Translations under genes and position numbers: made by a program
The notes under the pieces: generated by a model
What the model was told of the DNA's origin: nothing
Database searches by the model: none
Seen by the model: the letters and a program-made list of their open reading frames with translations, nothing else
Origin: Lepisosteus oculatus
Taxonomy: Eukaryota; Chordata; Actinopteri; Semionotiformes; Lepisosteidae
Length of the DNA stretch: 64,000 nucleotides
Direction of reading: 5' to 3'
Assembly (NCBI RefSeq): GCF_040954835.1
Contig: NC_090714.1
Span: 4,576,501-4,640,500 of the forward strand
Shown here: positions 1-45,403 of the stretch, piece by piece
Layout of the letters: every line of letters begins with the position of its first letter
Numbering within the stretch: the stretch's first letter is position 1

Positions 1-689
1 ACTTTCGCACTTGGTAAGATACAAGTTTCTTTTTTAAAAAAAAAAGTGTTGCATGAGTTTTTCGGTATCGGAGACTGCACAAAGCAGGTGTTTTAACTTG
101 TCCTGTTCCGTATCCTCTCTGTGCGTTAGGCTTTTATTTCAATCAGTACTTTCAGCTCCATCGTTTTTTACCCAGATTGAAGACAAGGTGAAGAGCAGGA
201 GTCCGATTAATTGGATGCGATGTCATGTCTGCACAGTGATCATGTTTGGCTGCTACAGCACACACAGCTGTGGGAAGTTCGCAGAAGTGGGCCTAATGAC
301 CTCCTCTCATTTGTAACATTTCTTATATTCCGGTCTGAGTCATGCCAGCACGACAATCGCCCATTCCTCATTTGTATAGTGTGTATTTTCAGATAAAGGT
401 ATGGAATCATCAGGCTTTAATCAGCTCATTTTACTGCTCCAATCCCTGTGCTGCATTAGGGAAATGAGGACCAATATATGCACACCTGTGGGACACCCAC
501 ATCTCATTACGATTTACTGTTTGTCACTGTCAGCGCTGCAATGCTTTTAGAGGGTAAATGCTCACTGCAGGATCAATGTGTCCCAATCCTATAAAATACA
601 GGCATCCACCTTTTACCAGGCTGATTGCTGTATGGTCATGTGAGGTACCCTTGCCCAAGCCATCCAGTCCCTGCAGAGCCCAAACAATT

Positions 690-870
690 GTGCTTGGTGA
701 ATCTCAGGCTTGGGACTCATAACTGCAAGGGTGCCGGGTTCAAATCCCAGGTGAGACACTGGTGTTGTACCAATCAGTATGGTACTTCACTCAGATTGTA
801 TCTGTAAAATCGCCTGTATAAATGGGTACCAATGTGAGTTGCTTTGGATAAATCTATTATCTACTCTAGA
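690..870 (+). repeat. tRNA-derived SINE (family 1)
   Basis: A B-box-like GGGTTCAAATCCCAGG is followed by a body with TATGGTACTTCACTCAGATTG and a tail GAGTTGCTTTGGATAAA. The same body occurs in reverse at 10332-10520. The A box is poorly preserved. Confidence 0.65.
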
Positions 871-1455
871 TCAAAACAGAAAGTGATAACATAGCCCGAT
901 CCACTCCATTACTGCTTCAACTAATTTGGCTTGGCTTTGAGAGGTGAATGTGGGCTTTATTTTTTTTTTTTTGCTTTACTAATGCTCCGCTCTGCTTGTT
1001 TAATTGTAGTACAGTTGACAATACCTATGCCATTAAGGGCAAGATCAAGGACATTTTTAATGAAGATCTTTGTACTACAGTATGAATGAATTTTTTTGTG
1101 GCCTAGACTTCTTGAAATGAATATTTTAATTCCCCACTCGAAAAACACTAAGGGAGAAAAAGGTTGCAGTTCACTGCAGCAAACACTCAAAATGGTTTCT
1201 TTCTGTTCTTTGGTCTTGAATATTTGAAGAGGAGCCCCAGGTGCTAATGGGGACTCTGTAGTCAACTGCTTTCAAGAACTGAACATAACGTGATATTTTA
1301 ACCAACAGGACATGCGGAATAAGATTTGAAACAAAGAGGCTCAGAGTAAGATTTCATATAATAGGAGAAGATTTCATATAATATGCTTTTGTGTCATACT
1401 GTCCTCTTTTTTTTTTTTGCTATGAAGTGTTTTTCTTATTTCTTTGAGATAGTAA

Positions 1456-1486
1456 CCCCCCCCCCACACACACACACACACACACA
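1456..1486. repeat. Poly-C / CA microsatellite
   Basis: A run of C bases passes directly into about ten CA dinucleotides. Confidence 0.9.
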
Positions 1487-2539
1487 TTTTATTTTGGGAT
1501 CCCAGAAGGCATGTAGGGAAGGAGTAAGCAAGCATAACATTTTAGTTTTACCCTTTGTCCTAACAAGTCAGGATTGTGACACAGAAAAGGCAAGACCTCG
1601 GAAGCCTGCAGCACAGCGCTGACATCTTGCTATACTGTACATTTAATTGGGCATGCGTTCTAGCTGTGAACATATCTGAGGAAAACCCTCAAAAGGCATA
1701 TAATATGGCAGGAGCAGAGATTCTACGTAGTGTGTATGGGAATGTAAAGAGCCCCATGGCTCTTTGAGAACTGATTATTCAGACAAGAATGGCAAAGCAA
1801 TTGTGCTTGGAATCTTCAGCTGCTTCCAGATCTCAGTGACTCACAATAGCTTGCTTGCCTACATAGACTTTGATCATTGCAGGCTGCAGTGTTTTCTTCT
1901 GTCTTGCTTGCTGCAGATGTTGTGCTTTGTGATGATGTTTACTGTGGAAAAGGAGCTCTGCAATGAATATTATTAGGACTGATCTTAGGGGGGGGAAAAA
2001 AGGCCTATTTTTTATCCTATTGGCATATCATGTACGTGGAAGGACAAGGTTTATCAGCTTCTGGTTGTAAGTCGCAGCGATCTTTGACTTATTTAGTATT
2101 AGAATGAATCTTGGTGGCTGTTGAAATCGTACAAGACGTTTAGCAGACGTCATCTTGATTTAAAAACCTAACATTTTATACTTTTTGATGGGACTAATTT
2201 TCTTTGGAAAATAAAAGAAATCATATTACACACAACGCATCTGATGCGTAAAAAGCTAAAAAAACAAATGTCTTTTAATTTTCTTAATAGATTTTTTGCA
2301 GAAAGGTATGTGTTTTTTACAATTATCCTTCTGGTTCTAAAACCCTCAGATAATGGTTATTGCTTTAATAGCCTTAATGTTGATGTGCTGCACACCAGCA
2401 TTTGATTTATAGCTCCTGGTATAGAAGTATTTTTGGATATCCTTCTTTCTCTTCCATAAACCTGCTCTGCAGATTACAACATAACCAATACAGTTTTAAA
2501 GTACATTTCTCCTATTGTTGCCTTCTATCAGAATATGTT

Positions 2540-3330
2540 CGGTAGTGTACAAAAAATGGGCCGACTCGTGTCAAGTCACCCAATAGGGCGTTGGGCCGCC
2601 ATGTGCAGCCAGTGCCACAGTGCCTACCAGTGTCTGGAATTCAGCATCAGGTAGGATTCGGCATCGCTCTTTCATTAACAAATTCCATCTTAGGTGTCAT
2701 TCCAGAATGTCTCAAATACTCAATCGCGGTCAGATCCGGTGAGTGTGATATATGGATAATATAGGTGTCATGCTCATCACCCAGAGGTTTGATCACATGT
2801 GCTTGGTGGATGGGTCATTGCCATCCTGGAAGACAACCCTCCTGGCAGGAAATAAAAGCCACAACATGGGGTGGCGATGACCACTAGGTACCATTAAGGA
2901 GTGATGAGCATTTATCAAGGTGTTTTCCATTTTCTGTCCACTACCTGTAGGCCTAAAACGCTGAATGAAGATGAAAGATTCTCCTCTCTCGTCACTTTTA
3001 CAGGCTGTCACCAGAATCAACCAGAACTTGGCTCTTGATGTGTAGTTAGCCAGCCCATATTGCTTATTTAAGGCTTAGTCAGCCATGTGTCACCCACTTC
3101 TTAATCTGAATGTCCTTCAGAGAAGAAAAACAACAGCAATTTTTTGTGATGGAGACATTTGTTATGCACCAAAGGATTTTCCTTTTTCTTTTGCACTGGG
3201 CATTTTTGGGTTTTCTGACTGGGCCTTATTGCTTTTCTTATGTTAGACACCAACTGGGACTGTAAGCTGGAGATTGTTTTTGTTTCTCTGAAGCCGAAGT
3301 GCTTCAGCTCCCTTTTCTGCTCCTAGTCTC
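2540..3330 (-). mobile_element. Decayed Tc1/mariner-like DNA transposon
   Basis: On the minus strand, stop-broken reading frames give VFQDGNDPSTKH, matching the FQxDNxPxH catalytic block of Tc1-like transposases, and then SPDLTAIEYLR, matching SPDLNPIE. Terminal inverted repeats were not identified. It lies in USP22 intron 1 and cannot encode an active enzyme. Confidence 0.7.
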
Positions 3331-4299
3331 AAAAAAAAAAAAAACATTCCTTAAGAAGAATGTCAGCTTTACGTTGACCCTAGACTTCCTTCAGGCTCAG
3401 TGAAGTCGACGCCAAGTCCCTTTTCGATGCATAAACCAATCAATCTGATGCTTTTTCTCTCCTTGCACACAGAAAAAGGTTACTTTCACAGTATTATGCA
3501 AACCATTTCTGGGAAAACGAAATGAAGTGCTGTACACAGAATGTTACTTGTGGTGCCCTGTACTCAATCTGAAACTGTTTCTACTGTTTCTGCTTCAGTG
3601 CTATTGGGCTGATATGATTAGTATCTGAGGTTAACAGTGTGGCTGAGTTTTGGATCTCTGCATTCATTGTGGCAGCTCTGGGCTAGCAGATTTTAAGGCG
3701 AGCTTAAAAATTAACTCATGAGATCCAGATTTGCGAGATTGTCTTTGGATTGTCCATAGTAGCCTAATAGATGCGTTGCTCAAGAACTGAGATGGGTGGG
3801 TAATCATTTTTCTCGGTGGTTTGTGGTTTGTTATTTTTGATTTTTGACTTTTCCTTGTTTTGCCTGCTCTTTGTACATGACTTTCAAGTACATTTAGAGT
3901 AATTTGTTCAAATAAATTAGTAATCTCAAGTGAGACTCTTAAGTCTATTTCTTAGACGTTCTGATGGCTTGGCTTTTAAATGTAGGAGTGCTCCGTGCAG
4001 TCTGATAGACAGGAAAAGTTGTGCTGTGTGCTCCATTCAAAGAGAATGCTCGAAAATTTGGTCACACATTAGGGACTGTAATATTACACTTTCTAAATAG
4101 ATATGCCAGCTGTTAATGCATTTCTAATACAGTTGCTCTTTGGATTTATTCATACTACCCATGAAAGAGGAACATCTTGGAAAGATTTATGGATTGGAAA
4201 ATGTGTCCTTCTGAATAAAAATTTGTGTTGTGATCTAAATAGCATTGTACAGTAAAATAGTCATATTTGTCATAACTGAAGTCCAGAAAACACAAGGTT

Positions 4300-5080
4300 C
4301 ACATTTATTCACTGCCCTGTAGTTAGTATTGTGTCAAACCTCTTTTGGCAGAAATCACACTGGCAAGATGTCTCCTGTAGTGTGCTATGAGTGCCTGTAG
4401 CTAACCATTTCTTTGTTGATGTGGATGTTTCTCATCTCATCCAGGGTTCCCGGGCCTTTAGATGCAACACAACCCCCAAAACACGGCAAACCCCATCGCC
4501 ACATTTCAGTGCGCTTGAGTGTTTTCTCCACACGAGCTGCTTCTTTTTTTATACCGGGCATCAAGATGATAAGCATGTCCCCAAAGCTGAATTTCTGTTG
4601 AGTCTGACTAAAGATGTATTTAGCCCTCATAAGAGGCTTCAGCCTAGTCACCTGGCCATGAAGGCTACATTCATGTGGGCAGCATTGCATACACAGAAGA
4701 TGATAGTTTGTGTTAAAGATCTCCAACTGCTGGCCTTTGGATTTGTGGTTGCTTGCCTCGCAACCACTGGTGGTAAGATAACTCTTCCTAGGAGCGTGAC
4801 CACTATACCAGAAGCTTTAAATGTCTTAATAATGGACACTGTCGGGGAAGGTGTTAGGTTCGTCTTACTATGGATTTTATTAGCCAAGCTCAATTTATGG
4901 AGGTCGCATTTACCTGCAGTCTTTGAAGAACTCTCTGACCGTAGCTGCAATGAGGCTGCTACGACTGATTGTGTTCTGTGTGTTGGCTCATTTGTAAACC
5001 CCAGGGAAATGGGCAAACTTAAGCGGTCTCTGTGTGGTTTTGGAGGGTTCCAGTTCACTTCAAAAAGAACACAATGTTAT
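4300..5080. mobile_element. Probable decayed DNA transposon, family not assigned
   Basis: The text resembles the reverse complement of common fish transposon consensus sequences (CAAACCTCTTTTGGCAGAAAT, then a Thr/Pro-rich run, then ACACGAGCTGCTTCTTTTT). Long overlapping open frames on both strands (243 codons on +, 136 and 113 on -) show no family I recognise and are not called as genes. Confidence 0.4.
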
Positions 5081-5769
5081 TGTAGATTTGTTTTTGTTGA
5101 ATTTTATTTCAAAGATGTTTGACTTGTGTTTTCTATCATTCAGTTATTGACTTGTATGACTTTGCTCTGTGCAGTACTATTATTATAATATAATATTTGA
5201 GCATTGTTTTACGCAAGGTACATTATACGATCCATAACCCTTTTTGACATACTATATGATGTTTTGTGTTTCTGTTAAGTTGGGAGGGGAGAGGAGGGGG
5301 GGTGGGAGTGTACTTGGAGAGCAATTTAGATGAATCAAGCTACTTTCTGCAACTTCTGGTTAGATGTGTGGTCCAGACTATGCTCAGGATGAGGGATTTG
5401 TTTCTAATGTGCAGTTAGTCTACAGTAGAAGCTGGGTCTTGTTACAACCCCTAATCTAAAATGTTGCTGAAATTCCACTTGCCTTTTTAAAGTTTTCTTT
5501 AGCGCCATCTTTATTGATTTGCAGTGGATCATTAAGCTACAAACCAAGGCTGCCAGGAGATTAGCTTTTTTAGCCCTCTGCCAGAAGTGTTTAGAGAATG
5601 GGGTCCTGCACAGTTCTTGTTTCAGCCAACAGGTGTATGAACGATATGAAATGCCACAGGGACAGTGGCGTCCCTTGCAATTATTTTTGGTTGACTGACC
5701 GAAACACTGATGCATCTCAAACCTCTTGTCTCTTGTTTTTTTTTTCTCCTCTCTCTCATCTTTCAACAG

Positions 5770-39142
<33,373 letters not shown>

Positions 39143-40670
39143 CCTTATCTGAGCAAGCGAAAGCCTTCAAAGTGACACACAAACCTACCTGAATCTCTTG
39201 TTAAAAGAAAAACAAAAACAAAAAGCAAAACTTTTCTGAAGTCAGCACTGAGCTACCAGTATCTACTTGACACCGGGCGTTGGTCGGAGGAGTGAGGGGA
39301 TCGGGACCGCTGGAGCCTGGAGGAGAACCTCACGGGCCAGAACAAGGCTCTTGCCATTTTGCACGAGGAGATGAAACAGTAACCCTCACTTTCACTCACC
39401 CGTTCCTCTGTGGGCAGAACGACGGGGACGGACAGACAGATGGGACAGTGGGCACATCTCATGAGCTTTTTAGTTTGTTTTTGTTGGGTTTTTTTTTTCC
39501 ATTGGTGCTCCAGCTCCAAACTGACCAAGCATTTAAGAGTTATAATGACAAAAAAAAACAAACATTTTTTTATGCATCTGGGTCTGAATGCAGAAAAGGA
39601 ATGGTATTAAGACTTTGCAAGAACTTTTTTTTATTATTATTTGTGAATTTAGTTACTAAATACTGTATGAAACTAGTATACATCTATTTTTTAAAAGAAA
39701 TTACACTTTGGAAGCCGGAAATGCAGTACTGAGACAGGTTTTCAAAATAACTCGCACGAGTTGTGCCGAAAGGACTGCTGTTTGACAAAGCTTGACAGAT
39801 TTTTTTCTGTTGAGGGCCCTGATTTGTTTTATTATTTTTTTTAATTATTATTTCCTTTGGTGAGGGCAGGGAATATATATTTTTTCAAAAAAAAAAAAAG
39901 AATCAATTCCTGTTGACTTCTTTCCACCCTCCTCCCCCCAGCCCCCCTCAATATTTGCAGTGAGCTCCATTCAGAAATGTGCTGTTGTGGTACAAAACTG
40001 TCCTGGCCGTTGTTTTAATCGTGAGAAGTTGTTTTTGGTATCAAGGTGGAATTAGCTCACTTGATTGTGAAAAGAAAAAAAAAACCAAAAGTCTGTGTTA
40101 ATGTTTCAGATGCACCATTTATTATCATTTTTACTCTAGTGGAAAGAAGGATGCTCTTACATACTATGTGTTGCATCCCAGCTTAATCGATCAGTATTAA
40201 TCTTGGCAATGTGTTGCTGATCCCAAAAGTATCTGTGTTGCATAAGCAGTACAAAATGCAATGCTGTACTGAATCAGTACTTGTCTACCAAGCATGCAGT
40301 TTAAACTGGATAAAAGAGCAGAGGAAGGCTGTGTGTGTGTTTTTTTAACAGTGAAATATCACCAATGTGTGTAAAAGTCCTCTACCCATATTGCTAGTGA
40401 GCCCCAAGGGTCATTAAATAGTTAATTGTCCCACACTGTTGACAACTTTTGGAGCCTTCTGGTGTTACGTCTTATAAAATATATATACATCTCCTCGAGT
40501 CTGCTGCAGGTATTTATTTTTCTTAAGCTGAGAAACAGATTGTGAATGGTAGAACCAAGCTTGCGATGCACAGTGGTCAGGAAAGGCCACCTACAGACTT
40601 ACCAGGGACCTGGCTAAATCGTTAAAGTAAAAAAAAAACAAAATCCCTGTTTGTTTCAGCAATTAAAAAA
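39143..40670 (+). other. usp22: Probable USP22 3' untranslated region (end not fixed)
   Basis: T-rich and A-rich non-coding DNA directly after the stop codon, with no interspersed repeat that I recognise. No canonical AATAAA was noticed here; ATTAAA-type hexamers occur near 40413 and 40660. The right limit is a guess. Confidence 0.4.
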
Positions 40671-43600
40671 GGCAAATGTCTTTTGATTGCATTTCATCCC
40701 TCTGTTTCGCGATCCTCGTTGTTTATTTCTTTGATGGCTTCGTCACGGTTTTTTTTCCCTTGGCTGTGCAGAACACCATCACAAAGGGTGTGAGAACTCT
40801 CCAGAGACATGAACTGGGGGAAAAGATCACTTTATTGAAACCAGAAACCGCAGCCCACCTTAAGAGGTTAAAATTTCAAGGCCTTACCTCATTAACATAG
40901 TAATGTGAGATTGTGTTCTTGTGTACCTTGTCATACTCTGATTTCTCTGGGGGTAGTTTATAAATATGAAAGTGGACTTCAGTCTGTGAAGAGCTCCATA
41001 AGAAACAATTTTCTGTCTGCTGAGGTTGCTTATGCTTGTTGGTAAAGATATGTAGCAGTTCTTGGAAATGTGTGCTTTTACAATAAGGTTTTACAAAAAC
41101 CTGGACAAGTAACATAGACATTTACATTTACAAGATGTAAAAGATGTAACATATTTATACACTGTTTATGCCTTTTACACCGGGTGCTTGGTAAGTATTA
41201 CATCTTTTGAACCTTGCACACTCTCTGTTTACGCTGCGGTTTAGGAGATACTGTTTGATCAGGGGGGGCTCTATTGATCAAATTTCTCCTGGAATGCCAT
41301 GACTTTCACAGGTTTGGCAAGGTGAGGTATGTCCTGTAGAGCTATAGCCCAAGATGATTTCGAAGAGAACATCTGGGGTGAATTGTCCTTCTTGCTGTTT
41401 TTTGGTTTGCGAACATCTGGCAGCAGACGTCATAGACTGGAGGAGACCTGCTCATCATCTGGCCTCTCTAGTCACAGTCATTTACATATGCATCTCACTG
41501 TCGGATGATTTTCTCATATAGCGTGCTTCATACTGTCAGTGGGGGAACAACACATGAGAATGTCCCCTTGTCTTTTTTTTATTTTGTGGTTCCCTCTAAG
41601 CAAGGTCCTGATTCATAAAAACCCAGGATTTTGGCCATTTCCTATAGTGGCATTCTAATGCGTGCTCAGAAGATCCTTGACTTGCTTTCTTGTCGATTCA
41701 GGAAGAGTAAACTCTCCTGGATTGTTTTGCCCCAAATCAGTTGGAGAGCTCAAGTATGAATTTCAACCACAGCTTCAGTGCAGGAAAATTTGCATGGTTG
41801 GACATCCCCACCCACGGAACTGTGTGTTGTTGTTGTTCATAAAGTATTAATAAGAAGACCAAATTCAACTGAATCACCTTAGACAGATGGTCTCGCAGGG
41901 GGATCTGTACACTAGGGCTGGCTGTGATGTCATTTGAAGTTAAGCCGTGTTGACAATATGATTCCATTCTGTTGTGGGACTTTCATACACTTGCCTCTTG
42001 CTGTTTATTTGACCCTGCTGCTTACAGAATTAAGGATAAGATGAAACAAGCACCAGCAGTAAAATGGAATGGAAGTGCCTACAGAGTTGTCTTATGGTGT
42101 TTATGCAGCTCAGCCTATGCGTTTTCCCCTTTTTCTTGGCATTTGGGTGGTAGAAACAGCAGGGAGAAAGAGAAAAAAAATTCGATTGGGAACCCATAAT
42201 AGCAGAAGGTCTTTTACAATTCCTAGTGGTGAACCCAAAGTACTTTTGAGGAAAGTAAGATTTCAATCCCCTGGTAGAACAGGAGATAATAGAATTCTGA
42301 TGACAAATGGTCTGTTTTGCAGGAAAGGGTGGTAATTGCTTGGTATGCCATAGTTTTCTGCTGGCCCTTTTCTGTATCAAATAACTTGACCACTCGCAAA
42401 ACCCATCACCTGAAATAAAAATAATAGTTTTTATTTTATATAGAGCCTTTAAAAGTAGCTTCAGGAAAAGAAAAACACATTCACTAAGACAGGAAATGCG
42501 ATCAGCACAAATAAAAAGAAGGAGTTTGGATGTGCTTGAACATAAAGGGTGCAGACAGACACCGATTAAATAAAAGCCTTTTGGAAGAGGTTTTGAGTGG
42601 GTTTGAATGTGCTCAGGATAGGTGACTGATTCTGGGGGATAGAATTCCAGAGCTTTGTGGACTAGCGAGAGGAGGTGGCCTTGTCGCCCAGAAATCGTAA
42701 ACGAGCTTGGCGGATAAACAGGAGGCCAGAATCAGATATAGATATCTCCAAAACATCACTTCAGAAAAACAAGCACTTTTAGTGACTGAGTTTTGGTATC
42801 GTCTGCAGTGGTTGCAATTGTGTTGTTCTAGTTGGTAAAATACCAAGCTGTGTAAGTGAGTGCAATTGTAATGAATAATTATGTAACACAAACTTCACAG
42901 GTTTTCAGAAATGTAGTCTTGCAGGTAAGATTATGCATATGCTAGGTGGCGAGTACAGCGAGGAGCCTGTCCGATACAGAGTGACGTGATGTTCTGTTTT
43001 TTTTTCTTCCCTCATGTGGATTTCTAAGTGGCTCAGCCAGTTCCAAGCTGGGGATGCAAACACTAGAGGTATCGCTTCAGGACAGTTAACACAGCTGTTA
43101 ACTCTTAACTGGCCGCAACAGCAATGAGTAGCACTTTTATTTGAATTTTTATTGATCAAAAAGCAGCACATTGTGTTCATTTCAAGCATTCAGTCATTGA
43201 CACCCCATCCCCGGTCCCACAAAACTGTTGACAGAGCCATCTACAAACGTTTCAACATCAGTCTTTCCCGGCGACCTCTGGTATAACTTTGTCACGCCCA
43301 GCACGTTTACCCCCGAATCTTTTTTTTCCATTAGAATTGATGATTTGGCCTTTGCTTTTCATTGCAGATGAAAATTGGAATATTGAAATGACTTGAGCCC
43401 AAGGAAGGGAGCTACATAAAAAGCTCTTTCTGGCCTGTTGGAAGCTTTGTGTGTTTTGTTTATTGCAGCAAACCAATGGACAAACAAGTGTTCGAGCACA
43501 AGAAAGGAAAAACAAATTGTCACCCCTCACGTTACGCTGGACACCCCTGTACTAAGGTGCATATCCATCTGGGTGACGGTTGAGCAGTTTGTGTTCTTAA

Positions 43601-44849
43601 ACACTCCATCTTCAAGGTTCCCAGGTGAAAGGGAGTTTCTTTTATGTATGTGGTGCATTTAATACCTCATACTGGTGAGAAGGTGCAGTATGTACAGTCC
43701 CAGAATATGGATGTGAGACTCACACCTGAGTTTCTCTTACTTGGGTGCTGTGTTTCATGTTTTCGCGTTGCAGTTTTTTCTTGAGCCTCTTTGCTCCGTT
43801 GAGAACCTGTGAGATTCTGTGTTAACCCCTGTGCCTGCTGGGTCAGTCTCCAGTTGGATACTAATCTTGATGGATAAAGCGATTCTTGCACTGCACCAGT
43901 GTCTGCTGCTGACACATGGAGAGTTATTTTCTCCCTACTTTGGGGAGAAACTCCAATCTTGCTAATGACCTTTTTCAGATGATGCATATTGCTACTTCTG
44001 CCCAACATTTTTCTGTGCTTCAGCTTTACCTAGTTCCATTTTAAGCTGTTATTGCAGGCAATACTAAACTCCCAGTCCTCTCCCTGGTCTAAAAAATGTT
44101 CAACTAATTTGGGGCGTTGTTTTTAATTCACTGTGCTCAAGATGAACAAGCTAGTTCTGTGTTGGAATTCTAGTCACGTAATAATAGTGACAGGAGCTGT
44201 TGCATCACAGAGCAGGAGCCTGAGTTAGACTGGGCTGTGTCCACTGTGAGGGAGAATTGGATTGGAAGAATACTGTGGTAATCATGGAGAAAAGGATCAT
44301 AAATAGCCCAGAAACACACTGTGACTTAAAGTGCATTTCACATGAACACATTTTCATTAACATCACTGAAAACTGTTCAATTCTGCAAAAGTGCTAGTAA
44401 TAGTTTTCACAATGCTTACGGTGCAACACGGTGACCTAATCTTAATCCCGTCTGAATCTTTTGCCCAGATATAATGTGAAATAAACAGCACAGATTTTTC
44501 AATCGCTGGGACTGGGATACAATAGAAGAAATTAGCTTTTTTTGTGCTTCATCTTTGTGACTCCTGTATTGTGGTCGAAGCAGTGATAGTCATGTCCAGT
44601 CCTACAAAGCCCCATTGTTTCCCGGTACCCAAGATCTCAGTGCCTAAATTTAAATTATTTAATTTATTATCTTAATTAACAGCTCTGTTACTCTTGGAGA
44701 TAATTGGGTTAAATGAGTAGATTGGTTGTGGTCTAATATATATCAGAGGTGGAACATGCTTAGCTCTGCAGTGATAAAAAGCAGCCTTTAAAACTCTTCT
44801 ACATATTCTTTAAACCCCAGCCTACCCTGAATGCAAATACTCCTAAATT
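40671..44849. other. Intergenic region between the converging genes
   Basis: About 4 kb without a recognised gene, apart from an L2 LINE relic at 42408-42700. Many short frames occur on both strands but none shows a known domain. Confidence 0.7.
42408..42700 (-). mobile_element. L2-type LINE, short 3' end
   Basis: The plus-strand text TTTATTTTATATAGAGCCTTT and CTGGGGGATAGAATTCCAGAGC is the reverse of the same L2 tail and WNSLP-like coding end found at 19413-20075. The frame is broken. Confidence 0.65.
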
Positions 44850-44855
44850 TTTATT
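44850..44855 (-). terminator. Candidate polyadenylation signal of TNFRSF13B
   Basis: AATAAA on the minus strand about 265 bp after the stop codon, in an A/T-rich setting. Position and strand fit a short 3' UTR; cleavage is not proven. Confidence 0.45.
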
Positions 44856-45119
44856 TTGTGATTGTACAATCACACCAATACTGAAAAAGCTCCCAAGCAC
44901 AGGCCTCGCCATTATTAGGATTTCGATCTTGTGTGCTCGCTTGTTTCCACTCTCTCTTGAACGCATGAGCTGCATGACTTCATGGTGTCCAGTGGAGTTC
45001 CAGTGCCCCTCCAAGATTCGTCCTGCTCGTTTCCTGAAAGCACCATCAAGCCACTGTCCTATTGCTGTTGTTGAAACCATAGCCCAGGTCGTCTCATTTT
45101 CCCATGGCACTCTGCTCCC

Positions 45120-45403
45120 CTAATGCTGGGCTGCAATTTCAAATGAAGAGGTGGTCTGGGAAGGGGAACAAATTATTTTGATGGTCCGGTCCTTGTCCAA
45201 GGTGCTGGGGGGGATGGAGGTGGCCGTGGTTGGGCTTGTGGTAGGCGCCGCCTGCTGAAAGACGAGGGGGGTCTCCGTCTGTTTCCCCTCTATTCTTCCA
45301 GCCATTCTCAGCTCTGGAAAGCAGTAGATGCAGGTCTCGGTAGGCCGGGGTTTCCCCTTGGCTACAGAAGACTCCTTCGGCAAGACGGTTTCCACCAACG
45401 GAT
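45120..45403 (-). CDS. tnfrsf13b: TNFRSF13B cytoplasmic tail exon
   Basis: After TTTGCAG it encodes DPLVETVLPKESS, then PTETCIYCFPELRM, a Thr/Pro-rich spacer, IKIICSPSQTTSSF and the terminal IAAQH stop. ETCxxCFPE aligns with the conserved block of human TACI (ETCSFCFPE, from memory). ICSPSQTT takes the place of human VCVPAQE and fits a PxQxT TRAF-docking motif. Confidence 0.9.

Larger units (their letters stand above)
1..5769 (+). other. Read as USP22 intron 1 (no exon found)
   Basis: No sequence matching the first USP22 exon is seen here. The stretch is AT-rich and holds a tRNA-headed SINE (690-870), a Tc1-like relic (2540-3330), a probable second transposon relic (4300-5080), a CA microsatellite and a G-rich tract near 5282. 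If the promoter used an unrecognised exon inside this stretch, part of it would be upstream DNA instead. Confidence 0.6.

Noticed and set aside
1..316. First USP22 exon at the left edge (a GGTAAG occurs near position 11)
   Set aside because: The bases before it do not encode the expected KRK-type end of exon 1, and the region is AT-rich rather than promoter-like.
4391..5122. 243-codon open frame on the + strand, with long frames on the opposite strand
   Set aside because: No recognised domain, and the text resembles reverse-complemented transposon sequence. Long frames on both strands are common in such relics.
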